Below are positions 1-7,951 of a stretch of 64,000 nt of DNA, piece after piece. Below the pieces are notes generated by a model. The model was not told the origin of the DNA, made no database searches, and was given only the letters and a program-made list of their open reading frames with translations. Numbering within the stretch: position 1 is the stretch's first letter; each line of letters starts with the position of its first letter. The DNA is taken from positions 41,010 to 105,009 of the forward strand of contig JBAXUY010000003.1 in assembly GCA_037129475.1 (NCBI GenBank). The letters run 5' to 3'. Source of the stretch: RGVT01 sp037129475 (GTDB lineage Bacteria > Planctomycetota > Planctomycetia > Pirellulales > UBA1268). The position numbers were made by a program, and so were the translations under genes.

Positions 1-1010
1 TCGCCTACGCCCTCGACGGCTATCCCGTGTATGGCTCCACCGAGCCGGATGGCTCGCCGATGAAGCCGCTCGATGCGTGCGGCGGGCACGAGGAAGGCGA
101 CGGCGCCTACCACTACCACGCGATCGACAAGTATCCGTACCTGATTGGTGCCTTCCGCGGCGAGGTGGTCGAGCGGGATGGGCAGGTCGATCCGCAGCCG
201 CGGGCGGAGCCGGTACGGCCGGCGCTCGGACCGCTCCGCGGGGCCACGATCGTGGGGTTCGAGTCGCCTGCAGCCGACACCCGCAAGGTGGTCTACGAGG
301 TGAGCGGCCGGAAGGGGTCCGTCGCCTACAACGTCGCCCAGGATGGCACAGCCGCGTTCACGTTCACCGACCCGTCGGGCCGCGTCACGACCGAAACCTA
401 CTCGCCCCGGCAGCGCGGCCCCGGCGGCGGGCCACGCCGCGAGGGTGGCGGGCCACAGCAGCGCCCCGGCCCACCGCCACGGCCCGGTGAGCGGCCGCCT
501 CGCGACGCGGGAGCTGGCGATCCACCGCGTTCGCAGGTTGCGCGACTCGCAGCGAAACAGATCGCCGTCACCAGCCCGGCAGTCGGCCCCGGCGGTCCAT
601 TTCCAGTGGAATACACCTGCGACGGCGCCGGGATCTCGCCGCCGGTGGAGTGGGAGGCTGGCCCGAGCGGCACGAAGTCGTATGCGCTCGCGCTCTGGCA
701 CGAGACGCCGGACAGCGTGAAGTCGTACTGGGTCGTGTACCGCATTCCGGCGAGCGTGACGAAGCTGCCAAAAGACTCGCGATCGATCGGCGTGATTGGG
801 CTCAACGGCAAGCGACGGGCTGAGTACGACCCGATGTGTTCGAAGGGGCCCGGGCTGAAGGAGTATCACATCACCGTGTACGCCTTGTCGGCCGAGCCCC
901 AACTGCGTCCTGAGCATGCGACCCGGGAAGCGCTGCTCGAGGTGATCGCGAAGACGGCACTCGCGGAAGGGACGCTGACCTACGCCTACGAACGAAAGGG
1001 TCAACGGTGA
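1..1010 (+). CDS. YHYH-domain / PEBP (YbhB-YbcL) fusion protein, 5' truncated
   Basis: The reading frame is open from base 3 to a TGA at 1008-1010, so the start lies left of the window. The N-terminal visible part carries the segment LDGYPVYG and the motif GAYHYH, which define the YHYH domain. A low-complexity Pro/Gly/Arg linker (about bases 400-530) separates it from a C-terminal phosphatidylethanolamine-binding-protein-like domain, with SPAVGPGGPFPVEYTCDG and a long run typical of the bacterial YbhB/YbcL (Raf-kinase-inhibitor-like) family. The biochemical role of neither family is settled; YHYH proteins are usually exported. Its stop overlaps the GTG start of the sulfatase by 3 bases, which suggests translational coupling. 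Family assignment is secure; function is unknown. Confidence 0.8.
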   Translation, partial: AYALDGYPVYGSTEPDGSPMKPLDACGGHEEGDGAYHYHAIDKYPYLIGAFRGEVVERDGQVDPQPRAEPVRPALGPLRGATIVGFESPAADTRKVVYEVSGRKGSVAYNVAQDGTAAFTFTDPSGRVTTETYSPRQRGPGGGPRREGGGPQQRPGPPPRPGERPPRDAGAGDPPRSQVARLAAKQIAVTSPAVGPGGPFPVEYTCDGAGISPPVEWEAGPSGTKSYALALWHETPDSVKSYWVVYRIPASVTKLPKDSRSIGVIGLNGKRRAEYDPMCSKGPGLKEYHITVYALSAEPQLRPEHATREALLEVIAKTALAEGTLTYAYERKGQR

Positions 1011-2557
1011 GAGTGGTCGCACGAGTGATCCTCCTGGCAGTCGCCACCCTTGTGGCCTGGCCGGTTACTGGCCTGGCGGCCCCGCCGCGGTCCCCGAATT
1101 TCCTCGTGATCCTCATGGACGACATGGGGTGGCGCGATGTGGGCTTCATGGGCAACACGTTCGTCGAAACGCCAAACATCGACCGCCTGGCCAAGACGGG
1201 CGTCGTGTTCACGCAGTCGTATGCGAGCGCCCCGAACTGCGCGCCGACGCGGGCCTGCCTGATGTCGGGGCAATGGACGCCGCGGCACGGCATCTACACC
1301 GTCGTCGACCCGCGGCAGCCGGCCGGATCCGCTTGGCACAAACTCGTCGGGGCGCACAGCGAATCGGAACTAGCGACGGAGGTCGTCACGCTCCCCGAGG
1401 CACTGAAATCACACGGCTACGCCACGGCGTTCGTGGGGATGTGGAACCTCGGCCGCGGCCGATCCGGCCCGCGCACACCGGGCGGCCAGGGGTTCGACAC
1501 GGTCGTATTTCCCGAGAACGTCGGATTCGGGAAGGACGCCTACTTCGACGACCAGGGAAACTATCTGAGTGACCGGCTGACCGATGAGACGCTCGCGTTC
1601 GTTGCCAAGAACCGCGACCGGCCGTTCTTCGTGTATCTGGCCGACCACGCTGTCCATGCCCCCTACGACCCGAAGCCCGATCTCCTGGCGAAGTATAAGC
1701 GGAAGGCGAAGACAGACGCTGATCGCCGCAACGACCCGGCTTATGCCGCCACGATCGAGGCGGTCGATCAGAACGTGGGGCGGCTCGTTTCCGTCCTCGC
1801 CAAACTCGGCCTTGCCGACGACACCTACGTGATCTTCACGAGCGACAACGGCGGCACGCCGCAGTACACGGCGCCGCTCAATGGCAGCAAGGGCCAGCTC
1901 TACGAGGGTGGCATCCGCGTGCCGCTCGTCGTCACGGGGCCTGCCGTCGCGAAGAAGGGGGCGACGAGCGACATGCCCGTGGCGAGCATCGATCTCTACC
2001 CGACGCTTCTCGAACTCGCGGGCGCGGCTGCGCCGCAGGGGCAGAAGCTCGACGGGGTGAGCTGGGCCGCCGTACTTCGCGGCGAGCGTCCGCCGCCGCG
2101 CGACCGCATGTTTTGGCACTTTCCGTGTTACGTTGGCAAGGCAACGCCAGCGAGTGCGATCCGCGAGGGCGAGTTCAAGCTCGTCGAGTTCTTCGAGGAT
2201 GGAGGCCACGTCGAGCTCTACAACCTGCACGACGACCCCGGCGAGAAGCGCGACCTAGCCGGCAGCATGCCCGACAAGGCCCAAGCCCTCACGACGGCAC
2301 TGCACGCCTGGCAGCAGGAAACGCGGGCCGCCATCCCGAACACCCAGAACCCGGCCTACGACCCCGCGGCCGAGCGGCCGCGGGGAGGTGGAGGCAACGG
2401 CGGCCGCGAACGTGATCGACGACCGCGAAAACAGGGTTCAGCCGCCGTAGGCGGACGCCGTGGTGGACCGGGCCAGATCGGCCTCGAGCGGCCGGTGCGG
2501 TCGGATGCCGAGCGCCGCGAGTTCGCCGTGGTAGGCCCGCACACCCTCCCCGGCTGA
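1007..2557 (+). CDS. Secreted formylglycine-dependent sulfatase
   Basis: Sulfatase (alkaline-phosphatase superfamily) that would hydrolyse sulfate esters, probably on a polysaccharide. A signal peptide covers about residues 1-25. Metal-binding residues are in NFLVILMDDMGWRD (residues 31-44), and the formylglycine signature is C78-A-P-T-R82, so this is a Cys-type enzyme needing a maturase, which is not in the window. Later SDNGG and DLYPTLLELAG segments are typical of the family. The GTG start overlaps the preceding stop (GTGA). The last 40 residues or so, after NPAYDPA, are Gly/Arg-rich, unlike the family, and lie antisense to the convergent gene from 2438. The ancestral stop may have been lost. 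Substrate cannot be told from sequence. Confidence 0.9.
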   Translation: MRVVARVILLAVATLVAWPVTGLAAPPRSPNFLVILMDDMGWRDVGFMGNTFVETPNIDRLAKTGVVFTQSYASAPNCAPTRACLMSGQWTPRHGIYTVVDPRQPAGSAWHKLVGAHSESELATEVVTLPEALKSHGYATAFVGMWNLGRGRSGPRTPGGQGFDTVVFPENVGFGKDAYFDDQGNYLSDRLTDETLAFVAKNRDRPFFVYLADHAVHAPYDPKPDLLAKYKRKAKTDADRRNDPAYAATIEAVDQNVGRLVSVLAKLGLADDTYVIFTSDNGGTPQYTAPLNGSKGQLYEGGIRVPLVVTGPAVAKKGATSDMPVASIDLYPTLLELAGAAAPQGQKLDGVSWAAVLRGERPPPRDRMFWHFPCYVGKATPASAIREGEFKLVEFFEDGGHVELYNLHDDPGEKRDLAGSMPDKAQALTTALHAWQQETRAAIPNTQNPAYDPAAERPRGGGGNGGRERDRRPRKQGSAAVGGRRGGPGQIGLERPVRSDAERREFAVVGPHTLPG

Positions 2558-3508
2558 CACGTCACCGTCGGCCACCGCCCGCAGGATCTTTACGAACGCC
2601 AGTTGGTGTTCGGCGGCGTTGATCTTGCGTCCGAAGAGGGCCACCCGGGCGCCGTGCCGCTTCGCGTCGGCGACGAGGCCGAAGGCATCGTGGGTCGTAC
2701 CCGCCCCGCCGCCGAGGATTCCGACGACGACGGAACGGTCGTAGGCGGCGAGCTGCTCGGTGACCTCGGGCCCGAGAAACGGAATCTTGAGAAAGATCGG
2801 CCGTCCGGCACGCGGCACGCCGGCAAGCAAACGCGCCACGTGGTCGGCGAGGAAGCGGGCGACGTCCTTCGGTTTCTCACCGGCCGGCCGGCCCGGCACC
2901 CGGTCGAGCGCATTCGGAAAGAACACTTCGAGAAAGTGCCGGAAGCCCGCGCGCTCGGCCTCGATCCGAAACGCCTTGTAGGCCTCGAGCATCGCCCGGT
3001 CGAGCGCGGCGTCGTCGTTGAGCGTGAGCGAGAACAAGCCGAGGTTCGCGCCGCGGTCGGGCTCGGCATGCGAGCCGTCAATGCGTCCGGTGCGAGCCTG
3101 GGCGATCGTCGTCGTGGAGAAGGGCAGGGCAGGCTGCCGGGTGTAGCTGCCGGTGCCGGCGGCGAGCCAGATGTCGGTGGTGTCGTTCATCCGCACGGCG
3201 GGCGTGACGGCCGTGCCGGCGAAGATATTTTCTTCGATCGCGATCACCTCGCTCGTGCTCGCGCTCATGAGCATGATGTCGACGAGCCCCTGCCGCACGA
3301 GGGCCCGGATGTTGTCGCGGTAGTTGCTGATCGAGCGAAACGGCCCGCGGTTGGCGACGCCGCCGGGAGCCAGTCCGGGGGCCGCGAGGCCAAACGCCAT
3401 GTCGGCGTCTTTCGCATCGGCCAGGATAAAGTCGCGGCAGCCGGGATCCGCCACGATCCGGGCGAGTTTCAGGTCGAGCGATTTCTGCGCGGGTTTCATG
3501 GTCGCCAT
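2438..3508 (-). CDS. Aldolase-like TIM-barrel protein, function unassigned
   Basis: A 356-aa protein without signal peptide. The pattern looks like a class I aldolase barrel: repeating strand-helix units, a candidate Schiff-base lysine in FLKIPF (K241), and a Gly-rich phosphate-binding-like loop GGGAGTTHD (267-275) followed by LFGRKI (291-296). That end of the barrel is where fructose-bisphosphate and LacD/DeoC-like aldolases bind phosphate. No specific family was recognised, so the reaction is unknown. It is transcribed towards the sulfatase and overlaps its 3' end by 120 bases. It is divergent from the xylose-isomerase-like gene, sharing a 141-base intergenic region with a palindrome, so joint regulation with sugar catabolism is plausible. 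The aldolase-fold call is an inference from motifs only. Confidence 0.6.
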   Translation of the reverse strand: MATMKPAQKSLDLKLARIVADPGCRDFILADAKDADMAFGLAAPGLAPGGVANRGPFRSISNYRDNIRALVRQGLVDIMLMSASTSEVIAIEENIFAGTAVTPAVRMNDTTDIWLAAGTGSYTRQPALPFSTTTIAQARTGRIDGSHAEPDRGANLGLFSLTLNDDAALDRAMLEAYKAFRIEAERAGFRHFLEVFFPNALDRVPGRPAGEKPKDVARFLADHVARLLAGVPRAGRPIFLKIPFLGPEVTEQLAAYDRSVVVGILGGGAGTTHDAFGLVADAKRHGARVALFGRKINAAEHQLAFVKILRAVADGDVSAGEGVRAYHGELAALGIRPHRPLEADLARSTTASAYGG

Positions 3509-3554
3509 GCTACCGCGGCCCTGCCGGGCCTCGTGGGCGATCTGCTATGACGCG

Positions 3555-3570
3555 TAACGTTTTTACGTTA
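3555..3570. promoter_or_regulatory. Palindromic operator candidate upstream of xylA-like gene
   Basis: TAACGT-tttt-ACGTTA is a perfect 6-bp inverted repeat with a 4-nt spacer, in the region between the divergent aldolase-like (start 3508) and xylose-isomerase-like (start 3650) genes. A further GTAAAAC at 3575-3581 pairs with GTTTTTAC inside it. A XylR/AraC-type regulator is encoded directly after the isomerase, so it is the natural candidate binder (inference). Confidence 0.5.
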
Positions 3571-3649
3571 TTCGGTAAAACGGGGCGGGTACGGTGAGGG
3601 CCTGCGGCGGACGTGCTGCCGCATCACCACCACCGCAAGGACCCGTCGC

Positions 3650-4687
3650 ATGGCAGCCTCGTCGTATCGCTTCTCGATCGGCCCCTGGAACCTTGGCCAG
3701 GGAGCCGACCCGTTCGGCCCACCCGTGCGGCCCGCCGTGCCCTTCGACCAAGTGCTCGACACGGCGGTGAGTCTCGGCTTCGAGGGCATCCAGTTTCACG
3801 ACGACGACGCGGTGCCCGACCTCGAGACGCTCGCGCCTGCCCAGATCGTGAAGCACGCCGAGGCGATGCGGAAGCGGCTCGCCGACCGGGGCCTCGTGGC
3901 AGAGTTTGTGGCGCCGCGGCTCTGGGAGCATGCCCGCGGCATCGACGGCGGCTACACCTCGAACGACTCCGCCGCGCGGACCTGGGCGATCGAGCGGTCG
4001 AAGCGGGCCGTGGACGTGGCCCTGGCCCTCGGCACCGACCTGATCGTGATGTGGCCGGCCCGCGAGGGCACGGCCGTGCGGGAGAGCAAGAATCCGATCG
4101 AGGCCTCGCGGCAGATGCTCGCGGCGATCGACGCGATCCTCGGGGCCCATCCCCGTGCACGGATCGCGATCGAGCCCAAGCCGAACGAGCCGGTCGATCA
4201 CGCGTTCGTCCCCACGATCGGCCATGCGCTGGCGCTCGGCGCCCGCTCCGCCGACCCGGCCCGCGTGGGTGTGCTCATCGAAAGCGCCCACGCGACCCTC
4301 GCCGGCCTCGACGCCTCCGACGAGATGGGATTCGCGCTCGCCGCCGGCAAGCTCTGGAGCGTGCACCTGAACGACCAGAACGGCCTCAAGTTCGACCAAG
4401 ACAAGGTCTTCGGGGCGGCGAACCTCCGTGGCGCATTCGACCAGGTGCGGGTGCTCGAGGCGGCGGGCTACGGTGCATCGGGTGCATTCGTCGGCTTCGA
4501 CGTCAAGGCACAGCGCACGCAGCCGGCCGACAAGGCCACCGCTCACCTCGCCACGAGCAAGGCGATCTTCCTGAAGCTCGTCGACAAGGTCCGCTCGTAT
4601 CCCACGCAAGTCGCCGAGCAGTGCATCCTCGCCCGTGACTACGAGGCCCTCGAGCGGCTCGTCCTCGAGCATCTCCTCTCCGCGTAG
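3650..4687 (+). CDS. Xylose isomerase-like (group I) sugar isomerase
   Basis: A 345-aa TIM-barrel protein related to the short (Streptomyces-type) xylose isomerases, which interconvert aldoses and ketoses. Recognisable blocks, aligned by eye to that family, are WNLGQGADPFGPPVRP (13-28), FHDDD with catalytic His50, the metal and substrate motif IEPKPNEP (E175, K177), E211xxH214, FDQD (D249, D251) and FDVK (D284). One metal-site position differs: where the family has HIDLN, this protein has SVHLN, so the usual Asp is His239. It is about 40 residues shorter than typical group I enzymes. The XylR/AraC-type regulator starts 10 bases downstream, a xylA-xylR arrangement. The substrate may not be xylose. 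Confidence 0.75.
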   Translation: MAASSYRFSIGPWNLGQGADPFGPPVRPAVPFDQVLDTAVSLGFEGIQFHDDDAVPDLETLAPAQIVKHAEAMRKRLADRGLVAEFVAPRLWEHARGIDGGYTSNDSAARTWAIERSKRAVDVALALGTDLIVMWPAREGTAVRESKNPIEASRQMLAAIDAILGAHPRARIAIEPKPNEPVDHAFVPTIGHALALGARSADPARVGVLIESAHATLAGLDASDEMGFALAAGKLWSVHLNDQNGLKFDQDKVFGAANLRGAFDQVRVLEAAGYGASGAFVGFDVKAQRTQPADKATAHLATSKAIFLKLVDKVRSYPTQVAEQCILARDYEALERLVLEHLLSA

Positions 4688-4697
4688 GACACCGACC

Positions 4698-5888
4698 ATG
4701 ACGGCCAGGGACGTGCCTGATGGAACGAAGCCACCGCTGGTTGCGGTGATCCTCGATGCCGCGCGGCCATACGACCGGCTGATCATCGGCGGTGTCGCCC
4801 AGTATGCGCGGGAGCACGGGCGTTGGAGCCTCTACGTGGAGGAGGACCCGCTCGAAAAACTTCCCGATCTCAAACGCTGGCACGGGGAGGGCGTGATCGC
4901 CAATTTTGACGACCGCCGGGTGGCCGCTGCGATTCGCGACCTGGGGATCCCTGTCGTAGGCGTGGGCGGCGGCTACGGCTGGTATGACGGGGCATCGCGC
5001 ATTCCCTACGTCTACACCGACAACGAAGCGATCGGCCGTCTGGGTGCGGACCACCTGCTGGCGTGCGGATTCGAGCAGCTCGCATTCTGTGGGTACCCGA
5101 AATCGACTATCGCCGGCTGGTCGGCGGAGCGGGCTGATGCATTCCGTTCCGTGGCCGACGCACGCGGACGCCCGTGCCATGTCTTCACCGGCCGCGTCGG
5201 CATGGCCCGACGGTGGGAGGAGATGCAGGCGGAGTTGCGCGATTGGCTCGCGAATCTTCCGAAGCCGGTCGGCCTGATGGCGTGCAACGACGTCCGGGCC
5301 CGTCACGTTTTGGAGGCCTGCCGCGGTGCGGGGTTCCGGGTGCCGCACGACGTGGCCGTGATCGGGGTCGACAACGACGAGATGATCTGCGACCTCACCG
5401 ACCCACCGCTCTCGAGCGTCGATCAGTCGGCCCGACGGATCGGCTACGAGGCGGCGGCGCTTCTCGACAAACTCATGCTCGGTGCGGCAGTGGCCGAACG
5501 CCGCGTGGTCGTGCCACCGATCGGCGTCGTCGCCAGGACGTCCACCGACACCCTCGCGACCGACGATGCGGAGGTGGTGCAGGCGCTCCAGTCGCTCCGC
5601 GTCGATCCCTGGCACAAGCCTCGCGTGGATGAACTCGCAGCGGCTGCTGGGATCTCGCGGTCAAGCCTCGAAAACCGCTTTCGGGCCGCGGTCGGCCGCT
5701 CGATCCACGAAGAGCATGTGCGGCTGCGGCTGGCTGGCACGCGGAAGCTGATCGTAGAGACCGACCTGCCGCTGAAGGCTGTCGCCATACGGGCGGGGTT
5801 TCCGTCGCTGCAATACATGACAACGTTCGTGCGGCGGCACACGGGCCTCACCCCGGCAAGGCTACGTGCCGTCGAGCGGGCCCGGTGA
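4698..5888 (+). CDS. XylR-type regulator: LacI-like sensor plus AraC HTH
   Basis: A 396-aa transcription factor. Residues about 12-285 form a periplasmic-binding-protein (LacI/PurR-like) sensor, with GVGGGYGWYDG, GFEQLAFCGYP and VPHDVAVIGVDNDEMICDL. The last 100 residues hold two helix-turn-helices of the AraC type, ending TTFVRRHTGLTPARLR. This is the architecture of E. coli XylR, which activates xylose genes on sugar binding. The ATG at 4698 is preferred over an upstream frame start at 4635 that lies inside the isomerase. It probably binds the palindrome at 3555-3570 upstream of its partner gene (inference). Confidence 0.88.
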   Translation: MTARDVPDGTKPPLVAVILDAARPYDRLIIGGVAQYAREHGRWSLYVEEDPLEKLPDLKRWHGEGVIANFDDRRVAAAIRDLGIPVVGVGGGYGWYDGASRIPYVYTDNEAIGRLGADHLLACGFEQLAFCGYPKSTIAGWSAERADAFRSVADARGRPCHVFTGRVGMARRWEEMQAELRDWLANLPKPVGLMACNDVRARHVLEACRGAGFRVPHDVAVIGVDNDEMICDLTDPPLSSVDQSARRIGYEAAALLDKLMLGAAVAERRVVVPPIGVVARTSTDTLATDDAEVVQALQSLRVDPWHKPRVDELAAAAGISRSSLENRFRAAVGRSIHEEHVRLRLAGTRKLIVETDLPLKAVAIRAGFPSLQYMTTFVRRHTGLTPARLRAVERAR

Positions 5889-5898
5889 CGAGGCGGGC

Positions 5899-5924
5899 GG
5901 CCTGCCGGCCCAGTACGGCAGGCC
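5899..5924. terminator. Inverted repeat in convergent gap, possible bidirectional terminator
   Basis: GGCCTGCCG and CGGCAGGCC form a perfect 9-bp stem with an 8-nt loop between the XylR stop (5888) and the convergent methyltransferase stop (5943). No T-run follows, so intrinsic termination is uncertain. A partial direct copy (CAGTACGG) follows immediately. Confidence 0.4.
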
Positions 5925-5942
5925 AGTACGGTCTGCCGACGG

Positions 5943-6617
5943 TCAGTGAAACTGATACAGCGTCGTCACGATCACGCCGCCATGTTCCGGCACGGCGCAG
6001 AGCTGCCGCCGGGCAACGGCCGGAAGGTTAAAAGGTGGCTGCATGAGATCGACGCCGCTGCCCAAGCCCAGCCGAGTGTGGCCTCCGGTCGGCCTATCGA
6101 TGTTGGGCGTGAACCGCTCCGCGGCAGGCAGGTGTTCGGTGCAGATCAGATATCGGCAACTGAGAGGAATGGCAGTCGCGAAACGGGCGATGCACTCGTT
6201 GGAGAGGTGCTGAAGCACCTGTCGCACCATTCCGACGTCTGCCCGGGGCAGGGGATCACGGCTGATGTCGAGCTTCCGAAAATCGACGTTGAAGTGCTGA
6301 AACCTTGCCCTGTGGTGGTCGATCATCGGCCCGACCACGTCGCAGGCGGTGTAGTGGTCGAACAGATGTCGGATGCGCGAGCCCACGAAAAAGTCACCGC
6401 AGCCAAGATCCAACCCGTTCGGCTTGAACGGCAACGACCGCACGAACGCCTCGACACTCGCGATATACGGCTCGACGATGGCCGGATCACGCGACCCACT
6501 GCCGGAGAAATATCGGTCCTGAGGATCGGGCGACCGTCCCCAGTGGCCGTGCGCATAGATCCTCGTGAAGATTGTTTCGTTCGAGGAACGGTCGGGAGAG
6601 TGGCTTGGGGCGTTCAC
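5943..6617 (-). CDS. Class I SAM-dependent methyltransferase
   Basis: The core has the glycine-rich SAM-binding motif LDLGCGDFFVGSRI, then CDVVGPMIDHH at the position of the acidic strand-2 loop, and MVRQVLQHLSNECI at motif IV/post-I. The end of the protein (GGVIVTTLYQFH) lies at the stop. The open frame runs upstream to 6914, but bases above about 6710 are a remnant of other genes read in reverse, so those residues are not part of the protein. I place the start at the GTG at 6615-6617 (224 aa), giving IFTRIYAHGHWG near the N-terminus; a TTG three codons upstream is an alternative. The substrate is unknown. It is convergent with XylR and may be an insertion between duplicated xyl modules. Confidence 0.7.
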   Translation of the reverse strand: MNAPSHSPDRSSNETIFTRIYAHGHWGRSPDPQDRYFSGSGSRDPAIVEPYIASVEAFVRSLPFKPNGLDLGCGDFFVGSRIRHLFDHYTACDVVGPMIDHHRARFQHFNVDFRKLDISRDPLPRADVGMVRQVLQHLSNECIARFATAIPLSCRYLICTEHLPAAERFTPNIDRPTGGHTRLGLGSGVDLMQPPFNLPAVARRQLCAVPEHGGVIVTTLYQFH

Positions 6618-6717
6618 TGGAATCAATGAGAACTGCGAACTGGCTCGTATAACGCAATCTATCCTCCGGGCCGGCCGAGAGCTGCGCGGGGCGAAGCCAG
6701 GGACGTAAATAAACCCG

Positions 6718-6833
6718 CCCAGGACCTCGGCTGGGGAGCCGACCCGTTCGGCCCGCCGTGCCGTTCGACCACGTTCGTCCGCCGTCATACCGGCCTCACG
6801 GCAGCGCGGCTCCGCGCGGTCGACTGTAGCCGG
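6718..6833 (+). pseudogene. Remnant of a second xylA-xylR pair, internally deleted
   Basis: Bases 6718-6770 match the 5' end of the isomerase gene at about 3683-3749: GAGCCGACCCGTTCGGCCC is shared exactly, with a 12-nt deletion next to it. Directly joined, bases 6770-6833 match the 3' end of the XylR gene at about 5821-5884. Translated, they give TFVRRHTGLTAARLRAV, against TFVRRHTGLTPARLRAV in the intact copy. An ancestral copy of the pair has lost about 2 kb between the start of one gene and the end of the other. It is not functional, and it overlaps the spurious 5' extension of the methyltransferase frame. Confidence 0.75.
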
Positions 6834-6864
6834 TAAACCCCCTTCGGCCAGACCGCCCTGCCAA

Positions 6865-7917
6865 TCAGCGACGCCCGACCGTCGAAGGCCGCACGACGAG
6901 TTCGGCCGACTCAACGAGGCTTTTTTTCGGCCGCAACTTCGGGTTAAGAATCGCTTCGATCAAGAGTTGGGCTGCAGCACGACCGATCTCGCGGACGGGC
7001 TCACGAATAGCCGTCAACTGCGCCGATTCCTCGACCGTCTCGATCGTGTCGCCGAGGCAGGCCACCCGCACATCTTCCGGCACCCGAACACCACTCGCCC
7101 TCAGTGCGTGGAGCATTCGCAGTCCGCAGTTGTCGTTGAGCGCCACGATGGCGTCTGGCCTGCTGCGAAGCTTGGAAAACCTTGCGCCCCAGCCGGGGTC
7201 CACCGGATCACTGACCTCGGCCCAAGTCTCCCACTTCGGGTTGTGATCAAGGCCCAGTTCGCGCAACGTTTTCCGAAAAGCAACATACCGCATCGACGTG
7301 TATTTGAAGAATCTCTCGCCGACGAATCCAATGCGCGTGCAGCCGAGCCCGGTCAGGTGGTCAAGGAGTCGGCGCATGGCTGGTTGCGGATCCCAGCCTG
7401 CGGCGAATGCCTTCGGCATGTCAAACGGCACGTCGCCGAAGAAAACGAGCGGGATCCTCTGGCGGATAATCGACGTGTAGCAGTCTTTGCGGCTTGTGAG
7501 CTGGGGCATGGCGATGACGCCATCGACCCGCATCCGCATCAGCGTTTCGATCTCTTGGCGTTCGCGATCCTCGTTCCACGAGTGCACGGTCAGGAAGGGG
7601 AGATAACCGTGCCCGTCCAACACTTCGCGGGTGCCCTCGATCGCATATTGGCCAAACTTGCCCCAGACGCCGCCGAGCACGACGCCGACGACATGGGTGC
7701 GGCCGGTGATCATGCCGCGGGCCAGATGGTTGGGAATGTAGCCCAGTCGTTTGGCGACGGCCTGCACGCGACTGATTGTTTTGGACGATATGCGCAGTTC
7801 GGGAGCCCGGCCACTGATAACGAAGGCGGCCGTGGCCCGGGCAACGCCAGCCTCTTCCGCCACCTGCTTGATGGTGACGCGACGCGGGCGGGTGATCGAG
7901 GTGGAATGCATAGTCAT
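6865..7917 (-). CDS. LacI-family transcriptional regulator
   Basis: A 350-aa regulator with the classic N-terminal LacI helix-turn-helix (VTIKQVAEEAGVARATAAF, about residues 12-30) and hinge (RLGYIPNHLARGM), followed by a sugar-binding-protein-like sensor (VGVVLGGVWGKFGQYAIEG onward). I take the ATG at 7917; a GTG at 7950 directly after the preceding stop is possible and would add 11 residues. It is the last gene of a minus-strand operon after the PSCyt cytochrome, DUF1501, lipoprotein and DUF1080 genes, and so is the likely repressor of that unit, responding to the sugar it handles (inference). Confidence 0.88.
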   Translation of the reverse strand: MTMHSTSITRPRRVTIKQVAEEAGVARATAAFVISGRAPELRISSKTISRVQAVAKRLGYIPNHLARGMITGRTHVVGVVLGGVWGKFGQYAIEGTREVLDGHGYLPFLTVHSWNEDRERQEIETLMRMRVDGVIAMPQLTSRKDCYTSIIRQRIPLVFFGDVPFDMPKAFAAGWDPQPAMRRLLDHLTGLGCTRIGFVGERFFKYTSMRYVAFRKTLRELGLDHNPKWETWAEVSDPVDPGWGARFSKLRSRPDAIVALNDNCGLRMLHALRASGVRVPEDVRVACLGDTIETVEESAQLTAIREPVREIGRAAAQLLIEAILNPKLRPKKSLVESAELVVRPSTVGRR

Positions 7918-7951
7918 GAGTGGATCGTGTCGGTGGTCGGTCGAACGCACG

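Noticed and set aside
6618..6914. N-terminal extension of the methyltransferase
   Set aside because: These codons read the xylA-xylR remnant in reverse, and they contain no conserved methyltransferase segment.
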